Source: Cristatella mucedo
Lineage: Eukaryota; Bryozoa; Phylactolaemata; Cristatellidae
Length of the DNA: 64,000 bases
Direction of reading: 5' to 3'
NCBI GenBank assembly: GCA_009760855.2
Contig: WPIO01000007.1
Coordinates: forward strand, 7,885,001 to 7,949,000
Within the stretch, counting starts at the first letter, position 1; each line of letters opens with the position of its first letter. A program made the position numbers and the translations under genes. Shown here piece by piece: positions 23,406 through 35,245 of the stretch. Below the pieces are notes generated by a model. It had not been told where the DNA came from and ran no database searches. It saw only the letters and a program-made list of their open reading frames with translations.

Positions 23406-23540
23406 CCTCACTGGTTTGACCCAGTGGTTAAGGTGCTCGCCCCGACCAAGGTCCGGCTGAGTTCTTGGGCTCGAGCCCAGTGGCACATTTGAAGCGCCTG
23501 AATAGAGATTAACTTATCTTTGATTGCTATGCAAATGAAT
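23406..23540 (+). mobile_element. SINE2, slightly decayed tail
   Basis: CCAGTGGTTAAGGTGCTCGC, then CTTGGGCTCGAGCCCAG (a 14-base palindrome around the B box) and GAAGCGCCTGAATAGAG; the right arm of the tail hairpin is decayed (TTGATTGCTATGC). Confidence 0.76.
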
Positions 23541-23861
23541 TTGATATATCTATATTTTACGAGAAAAACCTTGCACATATACAGATGCGCTGCGACATTG
23601 TTACAAGGCTCTGGTTAGTAAGGCGACCGGAGCTACAATTTTGAGCTCCGGTTCAGTGTGGTTCAAAGAAAGCTTGAGCCTAGATCGCTTCACAGGACGT
23701 GTGCTAAACTTCTCCCAACTAGAGCCTACCTCCAGAGGCTTTCTGAGTTTAAGAGAAGCACCAGCTCGGTTCCAACTAATCCCTTCAGTCCTCAGTTCTG
23801 AAATAGCAAGCGTGAAATAACAGACTGTGCTTACGCTTACTAGGTCGTAGCCCAGGGCTAA

Positions 23862-24002
23862 GTAGCTTTCACTTCGAGGCCCGAGTCGTTGGTTCGAGTC
23901 CTGCAAAGAAGGGGTTCATTATCGCCCAAGACCACAAGCGTACGTGATGGCGTCTAAGGCCTTTCTATCTCTATAAAAAAGGCTGTTGGACCAGCCGACT
24001 TT
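23862..24002 (+). mobile_element. SINE1-like copy, diverged
   Basis: GGTTCGAGTCC at 23891 is a near-perfect B box; downstream ATTATCGCCCAAG, GCGTACGTGATGGCG and AAAAAAGGCTGTTGGACCAGC follow the SINE1 body. The A-box side is unclear. Confidence 0.65.
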
Positions 24003-24979
24003 TATTTTCCTTTTACCTTATAAGGAAATTGCGTAAGTCGGATGAGAAACCTGTCCTGAATAATTTCCAGCAAGTGAGCTGCCGAAGGGGTGGGCCTTGG
24101 AGGCTGGTACAAGAAAATTGACTCTGCTTGGCGAATGTGTATCCGCACATCTCAAAGTACGGAAAATTAAAATGCGAAGTACCTCGAAGTAAAGATGCGG
24201 CACTTTTGTTCACATGAAATCTATCCGGATATTGTAAATAATTCCTGCCAGACTTCCAGCCTTGGATTTGCACAGCTATGTATGTGTACTCCGTAATCAA
24301 ATGCCGGTTTAGACTTCTCGTTTTCGTCTCGAAGGTTTTTACGGTAGAAAGAAAGCGACAGGGCTTTGCACGCTCGCTTTGTTTGCCATTACGAAGGTCC
24401 AGATGGCGAGGGGCTCAATCAAGTATGGCGGTGGCTGCTTCGACAGTATCTGCAGGCGGGTAAGGGACTGAGCAATACCACTGGTTCGCTGACAACAAAC
24501 ATTGAAAGTAAATAATGATAATGAAAATTGCTTAACTACACAAATAGTATGCGAAGCGCTAATTACGCCGTTTTTGAGAGGCGAGGGGTATGCTACAGCG
24601 TAGGTTGACAGAGTTCTTGCTCCTGCTTTTATTAATAAAAACGGCAGAATTCGTGCTGCATCGTCGTATCTGCTCAGTGAACGCAGCTGCAAGGAGGGAG
24701 CACCGGTTCAATATCGAGGTCGAGAAATCTCAGGAGCAAACGCTGTAAATCGTGATGCCGACCGTCAATCGTATCTGAAACCCTTTTCTCCGAGTCAGTA
24801 CCTTACTTAATGATCCCCTCTGAGATCTAGCGAACATTTTTTTCAAATTTCTTCGTTGGACAGATAGAAAAGATACATCTGTCGCTGGACTTGCGCCCCA
24901 CTTCCCCAGCTCTGTTTCAATGTGCATATACAAGCAAGCCTGCCCTACTGACTGACTTAATCTACAAGCTCACTGCAGT

Positions 24980-25345
24980 CTACGAAGTAGACTACTACCC
25001 CTGTATGGCCCTACCATCTGTCCTTCTTCTGAGACGCCCTCGCTTGTTGATGCCCGCCATAACTAACGTTATTATAAATTCGCTAGCCCCAGTTTTTTCC
25101 CTGCATCATTCAAAGAGGTCATGATAGTCCATAAAAAAGCATCACAAGACTAAAAGACCAAAAAAGGTTGAATACCTTCCCCCGAGTCTCCCGTCTGCCA
25201 TTACAATCAAAAGGCCCTTGGATTACTTTTTCTGACCAGTTAAGCTTTTACTATATTAAAACTTCCAACCAATCAAGTAAGTTACAGTTGGGTTTTACAG
25301 CTAACTACCTCACAGTTAGAACTACTACGCTCTCGCCTACCAACA
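24980..25345 (+). mobile_element. Old L2-like RT finger relic
   Basis: Starts with a readable counterpart of LLMPAITNVIINSLA (the pre-finger segment seen as LLLPCITNIINMSLA at 31900) and continues through decayed VVRPLLKK and LQLGFxANHST segments before vanishing near 25345. Many stops. Confidence 0.55.
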
Positions 25346-25568
25346 CCGAGCGCTACTAGCGTTTCTTGTCCGTTGCAGAGTTTTCTAAAGAAAACCCAAG
25401 CTCTAGTGAACATTGCACAGGGAAGCCGATACAGCTAAGACCTGTTTAAAGCTTTTCTGTTTGTTGTTTCACTGTAGCGTGTGAGAAATTACGTATCTAT
25501 GGAGATCTAAACGCTTATCGCTTCACGCTCGGCCTGCCACGCCGGCGGAGGCTTTAGATATGTATTGT

Positions 25569-26435
25569 AATGTAATGTATCTCCGTCAGTAATTCCACAA
25601 AGCCATAAAGACTATGCAGCGGTTATGCAGGAGAACTTTCTATAGCGCACTCACAGCCTAAGCGGCTTTCTGTACGCATTCGGTAGCCAACAGACTTCTT
25701 CTCACCCAACCAAGAGAAAGTGGGAAGCATAGAAGAGTCAGGAGAGCAGTTGAGGTAGTTAGTAGCATGGAAGTAGCAGCTCAGGACCGCTGAAAACGAT
25801 GAGCCATAGTCGGCAGCAGAAGAGTAGTTGTCGTTGCGTAAGAATTGTGGAAGCGAGTTCCACAGCCTAGGATCTGCAAACCTAAAGCTTCTGCCGCTAA
25901 CGGTCTTTAAGCGGAGGGATGGAACAGCTAATTTATTGTCCTTACAGGACCTGAGGGCACAAACAGGCTGAAACTGGTGCAGCGGTTAGGCTAGGTACGA
26001 AGGAGCCAAGCCGTGGCGGGCCTTGTCGGTCAGCGTAAGAACTTTGCTCTGTATCCGTTGTTGAATCGGCATCCATCCTAGCTCTTTTAGAAAAGGAGAC
26101 ACGTGCTCAAACCTCAGGGACTTGGAGACTAGCCTTGCAGCCATATTCATAGCCAGCTGCAGTGGCCTAGTTGCTTTCTTTGGTAGCCCAGCCAAGAGGG
26201 AACAACAATAATCAAGCCGAGACAGAACTAAGGAGCCAGTTAAATTTTTTGCAAGCCACTGTGGAAGACAGCTCCTAATCTTAGATAGGGATCAAACGCG
26301 ATGGCTAGCTTTAGAAGCAGTCTTCCGAATGAAGCTTTTAAAAATTGAGGCAGCTGTCGAAAACGACACTTAAATTTCGAGCACGTGGTGATGGTCGCAC
26401 GACAGCATCATTTATTAGAAGAGCAAAGCCTTTAC
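25569..26435 (-). mobile_element. LINE family B, 5'-truncated copy
   Basis: Tail GTAATGTAATGTATCTCCG at the left, then 3' region and RT C-terminal sequence including counterparts of [23 protein letters not shown] (open at 25986-26195) and the thumb, to about 26435. Several frame breaks. It abuts the leader of the plus-strand family A copy, head to head. Confidence 0.83.
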
Positions 26436-27171
26436 GAGAAGAGGTACGCCAACGGCTAGTAACCTATATGTTAGTTGTGGTCGTGCGTACCTATTATCGC
26501 TTCGTTATCGTAGTTCAAATGCATTCCTGGATGTTATTGTTGCTGCTAAGCTCCGTGGATTATGCATTAACAAAAGAAGAGCGCCCCGGAGCATACACTG
26601 GGGCCCCCGGGGCGGGGCCGCGAGTTGAGACACCACTCCTTTGGCGAGAGCTGCGAGCTTAGTACCCATTCGTTTGGTATTCCTAGCTTTGTCTCGAATC
26701 GCTCAGCGCGCGTTCTTCCACCAGCGTTACTGTGAATCTCTCTAAATTAGTGGTCATCAGAAATGTCACTACTCCAGTGGTCCAACTTAGTGCTTGTCTT
26801 TGGAATCCTCGCTCAATGTGCAATAAACCCTTATTAATAAGCGACGTTATTTCTGATAAAAGTCTCGACCGGCTGGCCTTGACCAAACTTAAATAAAATC
26901 GGTAAACTGTCCGATCATAAAGGTAGCAACCCCAAGAGGCTTCTCTTTTGTTCACATCCTTAGTTCAATCGAAACTGTAGGTGTCGTCTTCGTTATTGTA
27001 CACTCAATGTTCAATTTTAAGCCCTTTGCAGTCCCGCTCGAAGCAGAATTTCGAATCTATTGTTTTGAGTTCACCCTACAACAAGCTATTTGTTAATGGT
27101 GGCAGTAGTCTAGCGACTCCTAAGTACAAGTCCTCATTTATCTCAGATTTCTCTGATCTCATTTCGATTCT

Positions 27172-27576
27172 GTGTACAAGAAATCGATCCTTGTTATTGG
27201 TAATTTCTCCATTCATTTTGATAAATTATCTGACGCTTTCAGCACCGAATATCGTGCACTGACGGACTCTTTGTCTCTTGCGGCTCATTTACATGGCCCT
27301 ACTCACATCAACGGTCACACATTCGACCAAATTTTCTATACAACTGCACTCTGTCATCACCAGTTATTACTAAATTTTGCTTATCTGACCACATGCAGAT
27401 CTCATTCAGTCTACAATGTTTGTCTTCCTCCTCACCTAAAATCATCTGAGAATCGTGAAACCTCAAGACCATTGACATCATGCTGTTCGTGCGAGGATAT
27501 CTGCTTCGCCTCTACTGCTCAATTCAACTTCCGACCTGTCATCACGGTTGGATTGCCACAACACGGCACTAGCTGA
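27172..27576 (+). pseudogene. LINE family A endonuclease fragment
   Basis: A 134-residue open stretch containing VIGNFSIHFDKLSDAF and later GPTHINGHTFDQIF. These correspond to the GDFNIH and THxxGHTLD signatures of the apurinic-like endonuclease (EEP fold) of L2/CR1 LINEs, which nicks target DNA to prime reverse transcription. The usual catalytic Asp of GDFN is Asn here (GNFS), and the first residue is not a true start. The same region occurs on the minus strand at 45109-45514, with the same GNFS change in both copies. Confidence 0.72.
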
Positions 27577-28413
27577 TATACTCGACGAGTTTGCTCCTCT
27601 GACTAAGCGCATTGTTCGCCCTTGCCCAAACGGCCTGTGGTTTACCGCAGATATTAAACTTGCTAGGTCTACAAAGTAAAAGCTTGAAAAAGCATGCCAA
27701 AGATCAGGACTGACTTTCCATCAACAGGCATACGAGGACTGCTGTAAATCGTACCAATCGATCCTAGGAAAGGCCAGATATAGCTTTTATAAAAACATTC
27801 ACAGATGCACAATCCAAAAATGTTGATGTATACGATCAACCATCTCCTTCACCACTCCCAGGTTAGCTCCTTACGTCGTGATCTTTGCGACAATCTAGCT
27901 GATCGCTTCTCTAGCTTCTTTGTCAACGAGGTAGACCAGATCAGGGAGTCCACCCCTAAGATGGCAGCATCCTCCCTGGAGTCCTGTCCCTCAATTCCAT
28001 GCTACACCTCAATGTCTACATTCAAGGTCATTTGTGACCTCGTCCTGAAGTTCATATCCCAATCAAGGAAGACAACTAGTCCTCTGGACCCTACTTTCAC
28101 TGTCCTGCTTCTATGATGCATTGATCTGCTGATGCCAACCATAACTAGCATCATCAATATGTCATTAGCCTCAGGTCTTGCCCTAGCACCTTTCAAGAAG
28201 GTTGTGATCAGGCCACTTCCCAAGAAAGCAACACTTGACCAAGATCACTGGATCAACTTCTACAGTCTCCCTTCTATCATTCCTATCGAAGGCACTGGAA
28301 CGAGTCGTGGCACACCAGCTGAACTCATACATTGAAACTTTAAACCTTGCTACTAAGTTCCAGTAAGGTTTTTTAAAGCTATCACTCCACAGAGTCGGCA
28401 TTGCTCCGGGTGT

Positions 28414-28770
28414 ATGGGTGTATTACGACCTACTCAGGAAACAGACTTAGGTAGAGTCTCTCTACCTGTTTTGTTCGATCTTTCGGCAACTTTTGATATA
28501 ATCGATCACCATGTCTTTTTTGAGCGCCTCTCACCTGGCCTGGGCATCATTGGCACGGTATTACAATGGATCAGGTCATATCTCAGTGGGAGATTTCGGA
28601 GTATCGAAGTGAACGGACAAAGATTATTCGAGGAACCTCTGAAGTATGGGGTACATAAGAACTTTGTGCTTGGTCCCGTTCTTTTCACGGTCTATACTCT
28701 CCTTCTTGCCGATGGAATTGCCACACACAATCTAGGCTATCACTTCTATATATTTGACACTCAGTTGTAA
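28414..28770 (+). pseudogene. LINE family A RT palm fragment, active site lost
   Basis: A 118-residue open stretch with the RT motif A region (LFDLSATFDIIDHH), the SYLSGR segment and a decayed [10 protein letters not shown] motif reading GVHKNFVLGP. The catalytic YADD box at 28747-28758 reads YIFD, so one of the two adjacent metal-binding aspartates and its neighbour are replaced. A stop follows the QL after this box. The enzyme made from this copy would be inactive even if the frame were open. Confidence 0.78.
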
Positions 28771-29625
28771 CTTTGCTTTGATCCCTCCCAGCCCTCCAGC
28801 ACGTCGAATTCTCTCAACTTCCTTGCTGCATGTATTGATAACATCCGAACTTATATAGCTGCAAACTTTTTAAATTTAATGATAATAAAACCAACTTACT
28901 AATTACGGGCAAATCAAGTGTGATTCCGAAATTGTTAAGTTTAAAGCTAAAAATCGGCTCTGCAAGAATATATCCTGTTGAATCTGCACGAAATCTAGGT
29001 GTCCTGTTCCGAAAGGACCTTTCGCTAGATGACCAACTGCAGCAGTTTCACAGCCAAATCTGCATGCTTTCAGTAGCGTCATATAGAAACAATTCTGTCA
29101 TACTTAAACAAGGACATCCAAACAAAGTTGGTGAATGCATTTGTGACACCCCTTCTAGAGTTATGTAACTCTTTTCTTGCTGGACTTCCGCCTGAATGGT
29201 ACAGAATTAGAAGGGTAAGCAAGTCGGCCAGGCTGTCATTGATGATGTAATTTTTTAAATCTCATATTACACCTCTCGTCGGAGACGCACGGAGCTGCAC
29301 GGGCAATGGCTTTTAAGCCTCTTACTCTCTCGCTTGGCTTACCAAACTGGAGTACTTATTAGTCTCACTTCCCCTACCACCTCTGTTACTCTGGCTCCAA
29401 AGATTTCGCTGTGCCTCTGACCAATCTCAAAAAACCATTGGAGGCCGCGCCTTTAGTTACCGTGCATGCATGTTCTCGGTGCTGGCGTGCATTCGATTAG
29501 CTACTATCATCGATCACTATATACGATTTACTCAGCTCTCATACTCTCACTGACTGGCTTATGTGAAGCGCCTAGACAGGGATATGCGCCTAAAGTAGGC
29601 TGCTAAAAGAAATTTATATTTTATT

Positions 29626-31569
29626 TTTGCATCCATTATTAAAACTGTGGTTTTCGCCTATTTGCGTGAGTGAAGCGGTTCAATTGTATGCGATGAAGCT
29701 GGATGGGTGGATGACGGCGGAGAAGAACGGGTGCTTTTCCTAGAACGTCATCAGCCGCTTGCGAGCTTGTCTGACAAGGTAGTTGACCTATCAAGAGAAA
29801 TGTCTATTTGGGATGAGTATACGCTAAGCCAAGCCGCCAGTCAGTCAGAGTCCTGCTGATCGCCGGTCTGGTCCGTGGCTTTGGAGGCCTAGCAATGCAA
29901 TGGTATATTCCGGATGCGTAGCAAAGAAAGATGAGGAAGCCGGATTTGAGCAGCCTCTCCACAAACACCGAGGAAGATGTTAAAAGCTAATTCCCTAGAG
30001 CTAAAGGCACCTAACTTGACTTAACTAAACAAAAGAAATTTCGTGGTCACAATTATACTTATTGGAGGTTCGCCGCGTGGAAATATAAGAAATTTTTAGC
30101 AGCTAAACAGTTGTAAGCCTTGAGAATCACCAGGGAAACTCCTTCGCCAAACCATGTTGTAGCCTTTGCTCACGTCCTCCACGCGATTCTACCATGTCGA
30201 TGACTTGTGCCGAATATGAATATACTTTTTAATCGGCCAACGATTTAAAGTCGACCGCACTCCTTCAGCGAAACGAGGGGGAAACTTTAGGAAACGTGGA
30301 GGAGGAGGAGGAGGGCTACTAGAGTGGGCCTGTCATCCCGTTTTTCATTTCGCTCGGATCACCCTGCTTCTTTTTACGCAGGACTGAGCTTCGGACTCCA
30401 ACGAACGCTAGCGAAAATTTCTCAGAGAAAAATAAACACCGCGTTCAGTCATTAGGCAAGACTGGAGCTTCGCTAAGGGCGGAACATAGCGGGCCGAATT
30501 AACGGCGGCGAAACGGAGCGGAACTTATCCTTTCCCTACAGACGGAAGCAGCGTGCGATCCTTTTCGCGATCGCAGATTAGCCTTTTTACAGCTGCCACC
30601 TAGTGTACTGTTGTTAATGCACACCCGTGTACAAGTAGAGTCCGCCGAACACGCCCAACTGCAGGCTCTCGCTGAGGTGAGCAGCGGACAGACCACAGCA
30701 GGCTTCGGCGTTGCGCCGGCCAGCTTGGCGTCTAGTTAGCTCAGGTCTTCTCTCGGTCGGTTTGCAATGTGCAGCCTCGCTGCTGTCCGCGCGGTCTTCC
30801 GGCGAGTGCGACTGCTCGCACAAGCTCAACAACGGCGATGAACTTGGGCTTTCTGCTGAAACACGGCATCGCGACAGCATACGGTTTCATTCGACGAGAT
30901 AGGAAAGCACTTGAGCGAGCACCCGGTAGTGCTCAGCTACGAGCTCGTCGCTCACGCGATGGTGGAAGCACGCCGCAAAGCCGCATGCCTCAGGTCCATC
31001 GGAGGGAGAGCAGATGGAGGCCTTTTATTACGGCCCCGTATTGTCGGATAAGCCACCTGCCGAGACTCTGGCTGAACCCAAACGGGTACTGCCAGATCAT
31101 GGTGTGCCTAAGCCGCTTGCAAAAATTGCTGAAGCTTGGAGATTTCATTGTCGGCATCAGCTAGGCGAAATAGCAAGGGGTCGGCCGGTTTGCACGCTAA
31201 TGCTTAGCTCCGCAGATTTGGCGTTTTTACCCAAAGCGCAGCGAAACCAGCCGGCGTGCCTTGTATCGTGCAATGCCATTCGTCAGAGAGACTACGGCTC
31301 CGAGTTAAGGACTTGACAGTGACAGTCGCGTTAGATCTTATGACAGCAGGAGAGCCGTCCCTAAGCGTAGTCGAAAGCAGGGAAACGGATTCTGCATATA
31401 TCAGACGTGCGGCGGCATTTAGCGCCATTTGGCGCCTCGTTTGCTGACGAGTAAGTGCGTTCCGTACCAGTGACCGTCGCTAGCATGCGTGCCTCGTGCA
31501 GTTAAGCTTGAAATTCGCGGGTTTCCGCAGTGATTGTAATGCCTGTATGCTAAGGCTGAGGTATTCAAG
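29626..31569. other. Unassigned DNA
   Basis: A short (GGA)n run at 30298-30318 and a CpG-moderate section at 30450-31450. An open frame of 131 residues at 30769-31164 shows no motif. Confidence 0.35.
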
Positions 31570-31738
31570 GACTCATCAAGAGAATATCTTATATGCTGAT
31601 ATCGACAATAAACCACCTCAACCATTCCCAGGTTAGCTCCTTACCTGATGATCCTTGTGATGATCTAGCGGCGATCGCTTCTCTCGATTCTTTGTGCAGA
31701 GAAGATAGATCGACAAGATCAGGGAATCCATCCCTGCG

Positions 31739-32230
31739 ATGACAACCTCCCCACTAGAATGCTGTTCCTCGGTTCCTGGCTGCACCTCAATGTCTGCATT
31801 TAAGCAGGTCACTGGTGATCTAGTCCTAAAGTTCGTATCTCAATCAAAGAAGACAACAAGTCCTCTGGACCCTATTTCCACTGTCCTGCTCCTACGTTGC
31901 ATTGATCTGCTGCTGCCATGCATAACTAACATCATTAATATGTCATTAGCCTCAGGTCATGTCCCAGCACCTTTCAAAAAAGCTGTAGTCAGGCCACTTC
32001 TCAAAGAAGCGACACTAGACCAAGAGAACTTGAGCAACTACCGCACAGTCTCCCTTCTACCATTCCTATCAAAGACACTGGAACGGTTCGTGGCGGACCA
32101 GCTGAACTCATATGCCAAAACCTCACACCTTGCTAGTAAGTTCCAGTCTGGCTTTAGAGCTAATCACTCCACAAAGTCAGCATTGCTTAGGGTATACAAT
32201 GACCTACTTAGGAATGCAGACATGGGGTAG
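31739..32230 (+). pseudogene. LINE family A RT N-terminal (finger) fragment
   Basis: A 163-residue open stretch beginning in the linker (SPLDPISTVLL) and covering the RT finger motifs, including PFKKAVVRPLLK and SNYRTVSLLPFLSKTLERFV, then FRANHSTKSALL. It ends just before the palm, which continues in another frame at 32112, so one frameshift lies near 32220. Confidence 0.78.
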
Positions 32231-32591
32231 AGTGTCTCTGCTTGTTTTGTTCGATCTTTCGGCAGCTTTTGATACCATCGATCAGAAAGTTCTTCTAGAG
32301 CGCCTCTCATCTCGACTGGGCATCACTGGCGCTGCTCTGCAGTGGTTCAAGTCCTATCTCAGTGGGAGACTCCAGAGTATTGACGTGAATGGACAAAGAT
32401 CATCTGAAGTACCTCTGAAATATGGAGTACCTCAGGGCTCAGTGCTAGGTCCGGTTCTTTTCACGGTTTATACTCTCCTTCTTGCTGATGTGATTGCCAA
32501 GTACAATCTAGGCTTTCACTTCTATGCAGATGAGTCCCTCCCAGCCTTCGAGCACCTCAAATTCTCTCAACTCACTTGCTGTATGTATTGA
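32112..32591 (+). pseudogene. LINE family A RT palm fragment with deletion at the active site
   Basis: A 159-residue open stretch with motif A (FDLSAAFDTIDQK), SYLSGRLQS and an intact [10 protein letters not shown] block. At about 32523-32546 the sequence keeps Y-A-D but then jumps: compared with the copy at 39037, a net 23 bases are missing, removing the second catalytic Asp region and shifting frame. Confidence 0.8.
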
Positions 32592-32875
32592 TGACATCTG
32601 CACATGGATGGCAGCAAATTTTCTAAAACTAAGCGATGATAAAACTAACTTTCTAGTTATGGGCAAACCCAGTGTGATTCAGAGATTGGAAAGGCTGACT
32701 CAAAGTTGGCTCTGCCAGCATATCTCCTGTCGAATCAGCTCGAAATCTAGGTGTCATATTCCAAAGTGAGCTCTCGTTAGACGACCACATCAGCTCCACA
32801 GTCATATCTGCCTATTTTCAGCATCATAACATTTAAAAAATTCGGGCTTGTTTAGATAAGGATACCACGTCTAAG

Positions 32876-33361
32876 TTGGTCCATGCATTTGTGACATCCC
32901 GTCTCGACTTCTGCAACTCACTGCTTACTGGCCTACCAGCATGTGCGATCAGGCGATTGCAGCTTGTGCAAAACTCTGCAGCTAGGCTTGTCTGTCGTGA
33001 GCGTCGCTGTTGCCACATTACTCCACTTCTCGCTGACCTGCACTGGCTACCAGTCAAGCAACGGATTGACTTCAAGGTTTTGTCGCTCACTTTTTGGTCC
33101 CTTCATTCTATGGCTCTAGCATATCTCTCCGATATACTCACCCATCAGGCCAAGCATCGTACCACCCGCTTTTCAGAATCCAACAGTCTACAAATACCTC
33201 GTACAAACCTTAACTCCTTTGGAGACCGTGCATTTAGTTTGTATGCTCCCAAAGCCCGGAACTCCCTCCCGACCTGCGTCAGAACATCCCCTGACCTGAC
33301 CACATTTAAAGGGAACTTAAAAACACGCCTATTTAGGACAGCATTTAGTGGGTCCCTGTGA
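32876..33361 (+). pseudogene. LINE family A RT C-terminal fragment
   Basis: A 161-residue open stretch containing SRLDFCNSLLTGLPACAIRRLQLVQN, LHWLPVKQRIDFKVLSL, the AYLSDIL segment and a final TFKGNLKTRLFRTAFSGSL, followed by the stop. This is the thumb and C-terminal region typical of L2/CR1 RT proteins. It is one of the cleanest records of the end of the protein in the window. Confidence 0.8.
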
Positions 33362-33590
33362 TTCGTCCTTCACGTGCTTATGCATGCTGCCACTGTGCAT
33401 GCTGCCACTAACCACATTTGCATGCTGACCCTATGCATGTCACCCCTAACCATATTATTCATTTCGTTTGTTTATCAAGCATGATTTTACTTACCATCTA
33501 ATTGCATTTCCCTTTGCAGCAAATGTAAAGCGCCTAGAAAGAGATTAAGTTCTCTGAGGGCGCATTATCAAGTGCATTATTATTATTATA

Positions 33591-34859
33591 TGCATAAACA
33601 AAGACCTGGAAGAAGCAGCAGAGAAGAGAGAAAAGAAAAAGAGTTGCAACTTCGTCGAACACGTCGACAGCGTACTTCACTTCGTGGACTTCAAGAAAGC
33701 GGCCAAAAATGTTCGTGCCTTCACTTGGCCGGAAGCATATACTGTAAACTTCCATGATTCGGGTCAACATCGAAGGAGTACCAGTTGACAAGGGATTTGA
33801 AAATGGCTCAAGTATCGCAAAGGTGTCCCTGCAGGAATTTGCGAGGGTCTGTCCTCATTGTAGTTTGTTCGCACAGCAGAAAGCCAGCCGATGCCCAACA
33901 CCAACAGTTCATTACCACGCACGGAGCCGAAGGGGCACGGCCTTCGGCCTCTTCTCCCACTCCACTCCCCTCTTCCAGATTGGTGTTCCCTCCTCCCCCA
34001 CTCTCTTTCAACCATAACTCATCCCGTGAGTTGGCGGCAGGACAAAGCCGGCCTGTGGATAAACCACAGCCGTCAGACCACAGCTAACCACCGGCCTGTC
34101 CCTAGGCCACAGCCACCAGCTGTTTGACCCTGGGGTGGTTTAGGGCACTTACCGGTCTGCCTGCACTGGTAGTGTGCCAGCGAACCCAGTGTCTATGATC
34201 CAATCGTGCATACATAGAAACACAAACCACACTCATCTGAACATTTTAGCAAACGAGTATTGCCTTATGCCAGTTCGCTTCGCGATAGAGATACAGGAGT
34301 TCCCGTTGGGATAATCCGCTGCGCACCCCCGGCATTTCATCCTAGCCGAAATCGACGTATCTTTTGGCAGGGAATGGGCGGCAGCCATCGACGTCGACGT
34401 AAGCTAGAATTTATCGGCCGCTCGAGGCTTAGATCGGCTTCTGTCATAGTATGCCGAGCTATTCCAACCTGCCATAAGTAAGCTCCGTGGCGATTAAATC
34501 AAGTGAATTATTATTATTATTATTATTATAAAGTGAAAATGCTAAGCATGTCGACCAACGAGCTGTGCCATTTATGTGTGATACGCTAAAAAGTAAAAGC
34601 TGAACTCGACAAACGGCAATCTGAAGGTCGGCTCATTCCGAAGTTCGAGCAGAGCGAATGGGCGGAGCCAGCTCAGGCCGTTCATTGGGCCCGATGCGTC
34701 CGTCGATCTGCCTGATTCGGCCGGTTAGAAATCAACGCTGGACTCCGTAACGTCTTCGACTGCAGCAAAAACAATTAATGGCGGGACTTGTATTTCAACC
34801 TGCTACTCTCGTTAAGGAAAATCGAGATAAGGGGATACATGTAAAATTTGGTTCACTAT
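33591..34859. other. Unassigned DNA with an ATT run
   Basis: An (ATT)n run at 34504-34528 resembles a LINE or SINE tail, but the sequence before it has no hairpin and no RT remnant. Nothing else is recognised. Confidence 0.35.
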
Positions 34860-34965
34860 TCTATTGCGTATCACTTTGCAGCAAATGTAAAGCGCCTAGA
34901 AAGAGATTAAGTTCTCTGAGGGCGCTTTATCAAGTGCATTATTATTATTATTATTATTATTATTA
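34860..34965 (+). mobile_element. LINE family A 3' terminus only
   Basis: Just the last hundred bases: TTTGCAGCAAATGTAAAG, the terminal hairpin at 34890-34930 and about nine ATT/TTA units. An extreme 5' truncation, useful for defining the conserved terminus. Confidence 0.8.
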
Positions 34966-35114
34966 CAACTCAGACAGGGCCATTCAAATACTTCGGCGTA
35001 CCAGTTGATGTTGCACGGGCTCTAAACACCGATTAGAAGGCTATGGACCACTCCCTGTCTGATCTGCGTGGTGTATAATGCTACCGAGGCTACATTTTTG
35101 CGTCGGTAAAGGAT

Positions 35115-35245
35115 TATATTTTTTATTAGCTGATTTAACATCCTCAACTGTACAATGGAAGAATGGCCTTTATAGGCTATCACCACCGCTGGCATTTGGC
35201 AATAAACTGCAGGATTCAAACCCAAGGCTTTGGTTGTGAAGAAGG
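35115..35245 (-). mobile_element. SINE1, old copy
   Basis: Reverse orientation: TTAGCTGATTTAACATCC (tail side), TATAGGCTATCACCACCGC (body) and GGATTCAAACCC (B box complement). Heavily diverged. Confidence 0.6.

Larger units (their letters stand above)
26436..29625 (+). mobile_element. LINE family A, long degenerate copy (leader, endonuclease, RT)
   Basis: The most complete plus-strand copy of an L2/CR1-type non-LTR retrotransposon. In order: a GC-rich leader (26436-26690) shared with the minus copy at 43.6-46.2 kb; an apurinic-type endonuclease remnant (about 26700-27580); a linker (27805-28116); RT finger and palm (28132-28900); and a diverged RT C-terminal part to about 29600. After about 29160 it differs from other family A copies and may be a composite with an older relic. 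Stops and frameshifts interrupt every domain and the RT active site is mutated. No clear ATT tail is seen at the 3' end. Confidence 0.82.
31570..33590 (+). mobile_element. LINE family A, large copy with intact 3' end
   Basis: Begins in the linker after the endonuclease and continues through RT, the C-terminal region, the 3' untranslated region with its TGCATGCTGACC-type subrepeats, the terminal hairpin (AAGCGCC to GGGCGC, about 33528-33565) and a short ATT tail. Open pieces: 31739-32230 (RT fingers), 32112-32591 (palm) and 32876-33361 (C-terminal). Missing endonuclease and leader indicate 5' truncation, typical of target-primed insertion. Confidence 0.87.
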
